This document shows positions 26,418-45,170 of a stretch of DNA of 64,000 bases, one piece after another (position 1 is the first letter of the stretch; each line of letters begins with the position of its first letter). The notes beneath the pieces are model-generated. The model was given only the letters and a program-made list of their open reading frames with translations. It searched no databases and was not told the DNA's origin. This stretch comes from Myxococcus sp. CA023 (GTDB lineage Bacteria > Myxococcota > Myxococcia > Myxococcales > Myxococcaceae). Made by a program: the position numbers and the translations under genes. The stretch lies in contig NZ_JAAEAH010000018.1 of the NCBI RefSeq assembly GCF_010998615.1, positions 44,595 to 108,594 on the forward strand, written 5' to 3'.

Positions 26418-29400
26418 TCATCTGGTGAGCGCGCTCTCCAGCTCCTGGTCGATGAGGGACGTCAGCTCCTGCTCCGACAGCCCTTGAATCTCCGCGGAGA
26501 GCGCGCCCTGCGCCTCCCGCGATGCTTCCTGCTTCTTCTGTGCCTCTGTCCCCAGCCCCAGCTCGTCGGTCAGGTGCGCGACGAGTCCGTTCACGGTGGG
26601 GAAGTCGAAAATCAGCGTCGAACGCAGGCTTCGCCCGAGGCTGCTCGCGAGCCGGTTCTTGATTTCGATGGCCAGCAGCGAATCGACGCCCAGTTCGAAC
26701 AGGCGCTCGTTTCCGGACAGCCGCTCCGACTCCGGCATGCCCAACGTCGCGGACACCTGCCCCGCGACGTGCTGACGCAGCAGCTCCGCCTTGCGATTCG
26801 GCGGCGCCGCGTCCAACTGCGCGCGGAAGGCCGGCGCTTGCACCCGCTGTGGCACGCTCCCCAGCAAGCCCTGAACGAGCGCCTGCCGCGCGAGCCCTGG
26901 CAGTTGCTCCGCCAGCCGCGTCCAGTCCACGGGGAAGACGCCCCACTGGACCTGTGTGCTCCCGATGAGCCGCTCCAGCACGCTGAAGCCCTGCTGGACC
27001 GGAATGGCGCCGAAGCCCTGCGCCCCCGGCCGCGTGGAGGCCGCCCGCTCCAGCCGCGCCGCCATGCCCGTCTCCGCCCACGAGCCCCAGTTGAGCGTCA
27101 GCGCGGGCAGCCCCTCCGCGTGGCGCAGATGGACCAACGCATCGAGGAAGGCATTCGCGGCGACGTAGTTCGACTGACCCGGTGAACCGATGAGCGAGGC
27201 GGCGGACGAGAAGCAGACGAAGAAATCCAGCGCCATGCCCCGGCTGAGCGCATGGAGGTTCCACGCACCCTGAAGCTTGGGGGCCAGCACCTCCCGGAAC
27301 TGCTCGGACGTCTGGTTGGCGAGCGTTCCGTCGCGGAGGACGCCCGCCGAATGGATGATGCCGCGCACAGGCGGGGCGTCGCGCAGGCTCGCGAAGAGGT
27401 CCGCCATGGCGTCGTGAGACGCGATGTCCACCCGCGCGACCCGCACCTTCACGCCCTGGCCCTCGAGCGCATCGAGCTGGGCGCGGGATTCAGGAGACGG
27501 CGCGCTGCGTCCCATCAGGACCAGGTGCCGCGCACCCTGCGCCGCCAGCCAGCTTGCGGCACGCAGGCCAAGTCCACCCAGACCTCCCGCGACGAGATAG
27601 GTGGCCTCCGCGACGATGGACACCTTCTTCGCAGCGACCGTCCGTGAACGGGCCCGCTCGAGCCGGGGGGTGTAGAGACCTCCACCACGAATGGCCGCGC
27701 CAGCCTCCCCATCGGGCAGCGCGAGCGCCTGTACGAACGTGCCCAGGTCTTCGGACCGGGGCTCCGCGGGCAGGTCGATGCGGAGGCACCGCAGTTCGGG
27801 CAACTCCGTCGCCACGGCCTGTCCGAAGCCCCACAGCGGCGCCTGCGCGACGCGCGCACCGTGCGTGTCCGTGGGCAGGCTTTGCGTGCCCCGCGTCACC
27901 AGCACCAGCCGGGGCGGCGTTCCCTGCCCATGCGACAGGGCCTGCGTCAGCCGCAACGCGCCCAGGCACCCCGACTCCTGAGCCGCGTCGAGCCAGTAGC
28001 GTGCGTCATCCGCCTGCCCCCTCCCATCGAGTCCCCAGAGGTACAGCAGCCCCGTGGGCGGCTGATTCGCCCACGCCTCGACCAGCCGCGCATGGTCCTC
28101 CGGGCTGGCGGGATTGATGCGGAAGCCCTCTGACGCGCTGCTGAACGACGCCCCCTTGCGAACCAAGGTGCAGCGCTCGCCCCGCTGCGAAAGCACCTGC
28201 AGCAGGTCCGAGGAGAAGTCGTCCTCGTTGGTGAAGACGGCCCAATGTGGAATCGCGGAGCGGGCTTCCTCCGGAACATCACGCGGTACCCAGTTGAGTC
28301 GGTACAGCCAGTCCTGGAAGTCGTTGTCGAGCCCGCGCAGCAACACGTCGCGTTCGGCCTTGCGCACCGAGAACCCCGACACGGCCGCCACCACCGCGCC
28401 ATCTTCGTCACACAGGGTCAGGTCCGTCGCGGAGAAGCCCTCCTGTCCCTCCCGGGGAGGCTGCGTCGCATACGTCCAGACCCGTTCCGGCAGTGGCCGG
28501 TACAGGTCGAGCGTCTGCAAGGCCACCGGGAGGTGCAGCGCGTCTTCCTCCGTGAGCTGCGACACCGCAGCCGCCGTGCGCAAGCAGCCGTCGAACAGCG
28601 CCGGGTGGACGCGGTAGTGCCCGCTCCGGTCCTCCACCTGGCCCAATGACAGCGCGGCCCCAGTCCCCCGATGCAGCGACGTCAGCACGCGCAGGGACGG
28701 CCCATAGTCGAGCCCATGGTGCGTGAAGACGGCGGAGAGCTCATCGATGGAAACAGGCGTCGAGCAGTCCCTCCGCCACGCCTCCCGCTCCACCGATGGG
28801 GCCACGGCGCTCAGAGCCGACACCCGGCACGTCACATGGGTGACCCAAGCCGCGCGTGCGCCTCCGCCCTCCTCCGAGCGCTCATCCCCACGGCTCACCA
28901 CCTTGCACAGAAGGCCCGCCTCGCCCTGGTCCTCCAGCACCGTCTGGACGACCCGCGTCTGCTGTTCGGGAAGCACCAGCGGCTGAAGCAGGGAGATGTC
29001 CTCCAGCCGCAGCGACTCCGTTCCGAGCACCTGCGCCGCCGCCGAGGCCAGCATCTCCACGTAGGCCGCGGCGGGAACCACCGCCTTGCCGTACACCCGA
29101 TGGTCCGCCACGAAAGGCACGGTTCCCGCCGACAGCTCACTGGAGAAGACGGTCGTCCCCTCCTTCAAAGCGGCGGACTCCAGACGCGTCCCCAGCAACG
29201 GGTGAGTCGACGCACGGCGCGACGTGCGCGTCCAGGGTGCGGGCACATCCAGCCAGTAGCGCTGCCGCTCGAAGGGATAGGTCGGCAGGACCTTGCGGGT
29301 CCGCCCATAGCCCGCATCGAAGCGCTCCCAGTCCGGCCTGGCGCCGCGCACATACAGCTCGGACATCGCCCGGAGCAGGCCGACCCAGTCGGAGCGGCGC

Positions 29401-31976
29401 GGGTGAAGCGTCTCCAGCCACAGCGCCTCCTCACCCGCCACCACGTCTCGCGCGAGGTTGGACAGCGAAGGCTTGGGGCCCACCTCCAGGAACACACGCA
29501 CCCCGCGCTGGAGGAGCGTCCGGATGCCCTCCTCGAAGCGCACGGGCTGGAGGACATGCCGGGACCAGTAAGCCGGCTGGGTGATGGCCTCGCCTGCTTC
29601 GCGCCCGTCGAGGTTCGAGATGAGGGGAAGGCGCGGCTTCTGGAAGGAGGCGCGGCTCGCGGCCCGCTCGAACTCCGCCAGCATCGGCTGCATCAGCGGG
29701 GAATGGAACGCGTGTGACACCTTCAGTCGCCGGCTCTCGATGCCCGCCTCCACGAGCGCCTGGACCACGGTGTCGATGGCCGTGCTGTCTCCTGAGATGA
29801 CGGTGTTCCGCGGCCCATTGATGGCCGCCACCGTCACCCGGGGATGCCCGGCGATGAGCGGCAGCACGCGCGCCGGCTCGGCGAACACGGCCAGCATCGC
29901 GCCGCGCTCGGGCAGCGCCTGCATCAGCCGCGCGCGCTCGGCCACCAGGGGCAAGCCGACCTCGGGCTCCAGGACGCCCGCGAACATGGCCGCCGCGTAC
30001 TCGCCCACGCTGTGGCCCAGGACCGCGTCGGCGCGCAGTCCCCAAGCCCGCAGCAGGTGCGCCAACGCCAGCTCCAGCGCCACCAGCGCGGGCTGGGTGT
30101 ATCGCGTCTCGTCCAGCGCCCCTTCCGTGTCCTGGAAGAGCACCTCGGTGAGCGGCCGTTCCAGGTGCGGCTTCAGGATGCCCTCGAAGCGCAGGAGTTC
30201 CCGGCGGAACTCGGGCTGCGTGTCGAACAGCTCCCGGCCCATGCCCGCGTACTGGGAGCCCTGGCCCGTGAAGAGGAACGCGACGCGGGGTGCCTCGGCG
30301 TCGCGGCGGCCTTCCACGCAGGTCTCGGGGACGGTGGGCGCACCACGGCTGAACGCACGCAGCGCCTCGGTCAGCTCCTCGGGGGTCGAAGCCGTGAAGG
30401 CCGCGCGCTCTTCCATGGCGCTCCGGCCGGTGTTCGCCGTGTGGCAGATATCCGCGAGCACTTCCGCGGGGCACAGCGACAGCTCCTCCGCGATGGACCC
30501 GGCCAGCCTGCGAAGACTGGCGTTCGAGCGCGCGGAGAGCGCCAGGACGTGACGCGGGCGTTCCACATCCCGGACCGGAGACTTCGGCCGTGGCGCGGAC
30601 TCCAGGACGACGTGCGCGTTCGTCCCCGAGAAGCCAAACGAGCTCACCGCCGCGAAGCGCGACTCCGTCCCCTGCCACGGACGGCGCGCGGTCGGCACTT
30701 CGATGGCCAACTGCTTCCAGTCCACATGCGGCGTGGGCGTGCGCAGGTGGAGATGCGGCGGAACCTCCTCGTTCGCCAGGCACAGCGCGGATTTGATCAA
30801 CCCCGCGATACCGGACGCACCTTCGAGGTGCCCCATGTTCGTCTTCACCGAGCCGGCCATCAGCGGCTGCTGCCGTCCCGTCCTGGCGCAGTAGACGGAC
30901 GCGAGGGCCTCCAGCTCGATGGGGTCGCCCAGCGACGTCCCCGTCCCGTGGGCCTCGACGTAGCCCACCTTCGCGGGCTCCACCTGTCCGTCCCGCAGCG
31001 CATCCCGGATGACGCGCTGCTGGGCAAGCCCGTTGGGCACCGTGAGCCCGCTGGTCCGCCCATCCTGGTTCACCGCCGAGCCGCGAATCACCGCGACAAT
31101 GGGGTCCCCATCCGCGATCGCATCCGACAGGCGCCGCAGGAAGACGAGCCCACAGCCCTCACCTCGCCCGATGCCGTTCGCCGAGGCGTCGAAGGTCTTG
31201 CACCGGCCATCGGGCGACAGCATGTGCGTGCGCGACTCAATCAGCGTCGCGACGGGAGAGAGGACCAGGTTCACCCCGCCCGCCAGCGCGAAGTCGCTCT
31301 CCCGCTGACGCAGGCTGCGGATGGCCAGGTGCACCGCGACCAGTGACGAGGAGCACGCGGTATCGACCGTGAGGCTGGGCCCTTCGAGTCCGAAGGAATA
31401 CGACAGGCGTCCCGCGGCGACGCTCGCGCCATTCCCCGCGCCGGTGTGAGCGTCGATGAGCTCCGGGGACTGGGTGGCAATCTGCGTGTAGTCCTGCCCC
31501 ATCAGCCCGACGAACACGCCAGTCCGCGTCCCGCTCAGGCTCGTCGGATTCCGGCCGGCACGCTCCACGGCCTCCCAGGCGACCTCCAGCAACAGCCGGT
31601 GCTGCGGGTCCATCCGCGCCGCCTCGCGCGGGGAGATGCCGAAGAAGCGCGGTTCGAACTGGTCGATGTCCCGCAGGAAGCTCCCGTGGCGCGTGTAGAT
31701 GCCACCGGGATGGTCCGGGTCCGGGTGGAAGAAGCTGTCCGCGTTCCACCGGTCGGATGGAATCTCGGTGACGGTGTCCACGCCCTCGGAGAGCAGGCGC
31801 CAGTATTCGGAAGGGCTGGTGACGCCCCCCGGGAACCGGCAGCCGATGCCGACAATGGCAATGGCCCCGTGCTTTTCCTGCTCATGGGCATCGAGCTTCG
31901 ACTGCGTCTCCTGCAACTTCAGGAGCGCGCGCTTCATCAGCTCGCCGTAGCTCGTGTCGTTTCCTTGCGCTGACAT
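26418..31976 (-). CDS. type I PKS module KS-AT-DH-KR-ACP
   Basis: An 1852-residue module of the same plan as its downstream neighbour. The N-terminal coil (MKRALLKLQETQSKLDAHEQ) is a docking helix. KS Cys is in DTACSSSLV about 208. AT has GHSVGE (about 655) and SHAFHS (about 756), malonyl-type. DH has ADHRVYGKAVVP near 960 and HPALFDGCLRT near 1130, where the usual Gln after the catalytic Asp is missing but the Asp remains. KR has GGLGGLG near 1465, VLRDG and SNYVAAN, B-type. ACP Ser is in GVDSLLAIEIK near 1767. It is separated from the next gene by 7 bases and follows the hybrid NRPS-PKS gene by 10. It should add one conjugated double bond. Confidence 0.93.
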   Translation of the reverse strand: MSAQGNDTSYGELMKRALLKLQETQSKLDAHEQEKHGAIAIVGIGCRFPGGVTSPSEYWRLLSEGVDTVTEIPSDRWNADSFFHPDPDHPGGIYTRHGSFLRDIDQFEPRFFGISPREAARMDPQHRLLLEVAWEAVERAGRNPTSLSGTRTGVFVGLMGQDYTQIATQSPELIDAHTGAGNGASVAAGRLSYSFGLEGPSLTVDTACSSSLVAVHLAIRSLRQRESDFALAGGVNLVLSPVATLIESRTHMLSPDGRCKTFDASANGIGRGEGCGLVFLRRLSDAIADGDPIVAVIRGSAVNQDGRTSGLTVPNGLAQQRVIRDALRDGQVEPAKVGYVEAHGTGTSLGDPIELEALASVYCARTGRQQPLMAGSVKTNMGHLEGASGIAGLIKSALCLANEEVPPHLHLRTPTPHVDWKQLAIEVPTARRPWQGTESRFAAVSSFGFSGTNAHVVLESAPRPKSPVRDVERPRHVLALSARSNASLRRLAGSIAEELSLCPAEVLADICHTANTGRSAMEERAAFTASTPEELTEALRAFSRGAPTVPETCVEGRRDAEAPRVAFLFTGQGSQYAGMGRELFDTQPEFRRELLRFEGILKPHLERPLTEVLFQDTEGALDETRYTQPALVALELALAHLLRAWGLRADAVLGHSVGEYAAAMFAGVLEPEVGLPLVAERARLMQALPERGAMLAVFAEPARVLPLIAGHPRVTVAAINGPRNTVISGDSTAIDTVVQALVEAGIESRRLKVSHAFHSPLMQPMLAEFERAASRASFQKPRLPLISNLDGREAGEAITQPAYWSRHVLQPVRFEEGIRTLLQRGVRVFLEVGPKPSLSNLARDVVAGEEALWLETLHPRRSDWVGLLRAMSELYVRGARPDWERFDAGYGRTRKVLPTYPFERQRYWLDVPAPWTRTSRRASTHPLLGTRLESAALKEGTTVFSSELSAGTVPFVADHRVYGKAVVPAAAYVEMLASAAAQVLGTESLRLEDISLLQPLVLPEQQTRVVQTVLEDQGEAGLLCKVVSRGDERSEEGGGARAAWVTHVTCRVSALSAVAPSVEREAWRRDCSTPVSIDELSAVFTHHGLDYGPSLRVLTSLHRGTGAALSLGQVEDRSGHYRVHPALFDGCLRTAAAVSQLTEEDALHLPVALQTLDLYRPLPERVWTYATQPPREGQEGFSATDLTLCDEDGAVVAAVSGFSVRKAERDVLLRGLDNDFQDWLYRLNWVPRDVPEEARSAIPHWAVFTNEDDFSSDLLQVLSQRGERCTLVRKGASFSSASEGFRINPASPEDHARLVEAWANQPPTGLLYLWGLDGRGQADDARYWLDAAQESGCLGALRLTQALSHGQGTPPRLVLVTRGTQSLPTDTHGARVAQAPLWGFGQAVATELPELRCLRIDLPAEPRSEDLGTFVQALALPDGEAGAAIRGGGLYTPRLERARSRTVAAKKVSIVAEATYLVAGGLGGLGLRAASWLAAQGARHLVLMGRSAPSPESRAQLDALEGQGVKVRVARVDIASHDAMADLFASLRDAPPVRGIIHSAGVLRDGTLANQTSEQFREVLAPKLQGAWNLHALSRGMALDFFVCFSSAASLIGSPGQSNYVAANAFLDALVHLRHAEGLPALTLNWGSWAETGMAARLERAASTRPGAQGFGAIPVQQGFSVLERLIGSTQVQWGVFPVDWTRLAEQLPGLARQALVQGLLGSVPQRVQAPAFRAQLDAAPPNRKAELLRQHVAGQVSATLGMPESERLSGNERLFELGVDSLLAIEIKNRLASSLGRSLRSTLIFDFPTVNGLVAHLTDELGLGTEAQKKQEASREAQGALSAEIQGLSEQELTSLIDQELESALTR

Positions 31977-31986
31977 CGATCCGTCC

Positions 31987-40904
<8,918 letters not shown>

Positions 40905-40908
<4 letters not shown>

Positions 40909-43900
40909 AGCAGGACCCGCTTCGAATCATTGCGCTCCGAGGAGGCAGCGCCGAGCACACTGGCCACAGCGAGCTTTTCGAGAAGCTCAGCCGTCACCTG
41001 CTCGATGGAACGTTCATCAACGAAACTCTTGAGAGGCATGCTCACGTCGAGTTCGCCCAGCACCATGTCCCGCAACTCGAGCGCCATGATGGAGTCGAAC
41101 CCCAGCGCGTCGAACGAGTCCGTGGACGAGAGCTTCGCCGTCGGGATCTTTCCGACCTCGCTGACCATCTCCTTGAGCCGCGCCTCCAGGACACCACGGC
41201 GCGCGGAGCCATCCAGCGCGAGCAACACCTCGCGCAGCTTGCGAGGCGCCTCCACGACGTCAGGGACGTCATCGATGGCGGACGCGGGCCGGAACAGCGA
41301 CGAAGCCACGATGGAGGGATGGCTGGCAGTCCATCGCGTCACATCGAAGCGCGCGATGCCCCGGGTGACGCGGTTCTCCGCGAGCACCAGCGCCATGGCC
41401 GCCAGGGCTTCCTCCACGGACATGGGCGACATGCCCCGCTCCGCCAGCCGGTCGCCACGCCGAGCATCCGCTACGGCCATGCCGACCTCGCCCCAGCTCC
41501 CCCAGTTGAGACTGATGGCCGGCAGACCCCGTGCGCGACGGAAGTGCGCCAGCGCATCGAGGAATGCATTGGCCGCGGCGTAGCTGGCCTGCCCCGGCGA
41601 GCCAATCAGCGACGCCGTCGAGGAGAACAGGACGAAGTGCTCGAGGGTGGTGTCCGTGGCCAGCGCATGGAGGTTCCAGGCACCATCGACCTTGGGGCCC
41701 ATGACCGTCTCGAAGTCCTGGGGCTCCCACTGCAACAACGAGCTGTCCGCCAGCACACCCGCGCTGTGGAAGATGCCCCCCAGCGGCGCTCCGCCTCGGC
41801 GGACGGCAGCCAGCATCTCCGCCACCGACTCCGGGCGGCTCACATCGACGCGGAAGGTCTCCACCCGCGCGCCCGCCGCACGCAGCGGCGCCAGGGCCTG
41901 CCGGGCCTCCTCGGTCTCACCTTTTCTTCCACAGAGGGCAAGGTGCCGCGCGCCGCGCTCCACCAGCCAGGAGGCGAGCCGCAGTCCGATTCCACCGAGC
42001 CCACCCGTAATCAGATACGTGCGGTCTTGCCGGGGACGAAACGCTCCCGCGCCTTCCGGAATCGTTTGGGTCTGCGTGAGCGAGGGCACCAGTCGCTGCT
42101 CGCCGCGCAGCACGACCTCGTCGTCGTCAGCGGCAGCAGGAGCCTTGCGCGCCAGCTCCGTCACCAGCGCACCGAAGGCCGCGGGTTCGATGTCGATGCG
42201 CTTGCAGGCAAGCTCCGGGTGCTCGTAGGCGACAACGCGTCCCAGGCCCCACAGTGGCGCGCCAGCAATCGCCGTGGGTCCAACCGCTTCGCCAGCGGCT
42301 TGCGAGCCCTGGGTGACGAGGAACAACCGAGGCAGCGCAGGCACCGACTGCCGCGCCAAGGTCTGCACGAGCGACGCCGCCGCGTGGACCTCTCGCTGAA
42401 CCGAGGTGTGCAGCCCTTCCAGTGATTCGGGGTGCTCCGAACCCGACAGGTAGATGACGCCTCGGGGCGCCGGGCTCTCGGACAGCCACTCCCGCAGCAC
42501 CGACGTCTGCTCGGAGCCCACGATGGCCACGCGCACGGTGCCTCCGGCCGTGGATAGGGCTTGCCGCAGCGACTCCGAGGCAGCCGGCTGCGTGCTCACG
42601 ATGAGCCAGCGTCCCTCCGCGTCCACGGGACCCTGCCCCACCGTGCGCGCATGCCACGTGAGTTCGCAGAAGAGGTCCCGGGGGGATGCATCCCGGACGG
42701 TCTGCACGCTGCTCGGCGCTGGAGCGACCGCGCCGTCCCACCAGTAGCGCTCACGCTGCCACGGGTACGTCGGAACCACCGTCTTGCGCGCCCCCGTGAA
42801 GAGCCCCTCGAAACGAATGGAGCCTCCGGAGGAGTACCCACCCGCGATGACGCCCAGGACACCCGTCCAGGCATCTTCACCGGGCCTGCTGGCACGCAGA
42901 ATGACGGCCTTGCTTCCGCGGCTTCGCGCAGCGGCCTCCAACGCCTCCCCAACGGAAGCCTCACAAGAGACCTGGATGAAAGCCGAGGCGTTCCGCGCAC
43001 ACAGGTGCGCCACGGACGACGTCAGGTCGCTCACCGCAGCGCGCGGTCTCTCCCAGTACGCACCCGGCACCGTGGCGCCCACTTCGACCCAGGTGTCATC
43101 GACGGTGGAGAAGAAAGGGCACTTCACGGGTTGAGGACGCACAGGCTGCGCTGGAGCCAGCTGCAAGGCGAGCCGCACGGCGTCTTCCACGCTGAGGGCT
43201 CCCGCGACCACTCCCGCGGAGAGCGCTCCCACGCCGAAGCCGGAAACAGCGGCGGGGGTCAGACCGCACGCGCGCCAGAGCTCCGCCAATGCGAGTTGGA
43301 GCACGAGGAGAGCGCCCACCGGGTGTCCTTCGCCCGCCTGCTCTCCCGCCACCTGGTCGATGACGGACCAACCCGCCACCTGCCGGAGGACCGCATCCAC
43401 CTTCTCCGCGTGGGCTCGGAAGACGTCCCGGCCCAGCAGCTCACGCATCAACCGGTTGGCCTCGGGCTCCGTGCCACCGAAGAGGAAGACGGGCTCGCCC
43501 TCGCTTGAACCTCGAGTGACACCCGGCGCATCGCGCCCCTCCGTGACAGCGTGAAGGGCCGCGCGAAGCGCCTCGGGCGTCCTCGCCACGAGCACCGCGC
43601 GGTGCGCATGGTGTGAGCGTCCAGCGCCCGCCATGAAGCACGCATCCTGGAGCCGCGCTCCAGGACCGGCCTCCGACACGTACCGGAGCCATGACTCCGC
43701 CAGTGTGCGCAACGCGGGCTCCGAGCGCGCGGAGAGGGGCAACACATACGGCCCGGCGTCCACGGCGGCATGGGCTGCCTCCGCGTACGCCTCGACGAGC
43801 GCATGCGCGTTCACACCGCTCATCCCAAACGAGCTCACAGCGACGCGATGAGGTCCGTCCTTCTCCGCCAGGGACGTGCGCGCTCGAGGCACCGCGAGCC

Positions 43901-45170
43901 CTGAGCCCTCCCACGTGAACTCCGGGGTCGGGTGCTCGAAGTTGATGGAGGGAGGCACCTCGCCCGCCTGGAGCACCAGGACGGCCTTGATGAGTCCCGC
44001 GATGCCGGCCGCGGCCTCCGTGTGACCGATGTTCGGCTTGACGGAGCCAATCCACAGCGGGCGCTCCGAAGTCCGCGCTGCGCCGTAGACGCGCGACACG
44101 CCGTCCAGCTCGATGGGATCTCCCAGCCGCGTTCCCGTCCCGTGCGCTTCCAGGTAATCCACTTGCCCGGGCTCGATGCCCGCGCGCTGCAACACGCGCC
44201 GGTACAGCGCCTCCTGCGCCCCGACGTTCGGCACCGTGAGACCACCGCTCGCGCCGTCGTGGTTCATGCCCGTGCCACGCAAGGTCGCGAGGATGCGGTC
44301 GCCATCCCGAACGGCGTCCCGCAGCCGCTTCAGGACGACCACGCCACAGCCCTCCCCCTGCACCATGCCGTCCGCATCCCGGTCGAACGTGCGGCAGTGA
44401 CCGCTGGGGGAGAGGGCTCCCGCCTTGGACAGGAACACGCTGAGTTGCGGCGCCAGGATGAGCTTCACGCCTCCGGCGATGGCGAGCGTCGACTCCTCCG
44501 TCCGCAGGCTCTGACACGCCAGGTGCACGGCGGACAAAGAGGACGAGCACGCGGTGTCCACCGCCATGCTCGGCCCTTCGAGCCCGAGGAGGTACGACAG
44601 CCGGCCCGCCACATAGCTGGCGTCCACACCCGTGGAGTAGTGGGCGCTCACCTTCTCCAGACCACCCTCCGTGACGAACGCATAGTCCTTCGCGTGGACG
44701 CCCGCGAAGACACCGGTCCGCGACCCCTGGAGCTGGTGCGGGGGAATGCCAGCGTCCTCCAGGGCCTCCCAGCTCACCTCCAGGAAGAAGCGCTGCTGCG
44801 GGTCCATGCCCTCGGCTTCACGCCGGGAGATGTGGAAGAACTCCGCGTCGAACCGGTCCACCTCGTCGACGAAGCCGGCGCGGCGCATGGACGACTTCCC
44901 AGGCCTGGAGGGGTCCGGGTCATAGAGCCCCTGGAGCGCCCGCCGGTCGCTGGGAATCTCCGTCAGCGCCTCCCGTGCCCCCCACAGCAGGTCACGGAAC
45001 TTCGCGGGGCTGGTGGCGCCCCCCGGAAAGCGGCAGGCCATGCCGATGATGGCAATCGGCTCCCGCTCACCATTCGAGGCCGTGGCCAGCTTCTTCTGCA
45101 GCTTCTCAATCGTCAGCAGCGCCTGCTGGAGTGGCGACAACTCCGCCATGAATCCGTCCTTGCGGTTCAT
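40905..45170 (-). CDS. PKS module KS-(degenerate AT)-KR-ACP
   Basis: A 1421-residue protein. KS is intact (DTACSSSLS about 207; EAHGTGT; NIGHTE). The following AT-like region (about 540-800) is degenerate. FLFGGTEPEANRL stands where FxFPGQGxQ should be. SGFGVGALS stands where GHSxGE carries the catalytic Ser. The stretch with the HAFH motif is deleted. KR (about 1050-1220) has GGLGGIG, VLADS and ASYAAAN. ACP Ser is in GFDSIMALELR near 1362. There is no DH or ER. Malonyl loading would need another AT in trans, or no extension happens here. The ATG at 45170 overlaps the upstream TGA (TGATG); a GTG one codon earlier and an ATG at 45149 are alternatives. Confidence 0.9.
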
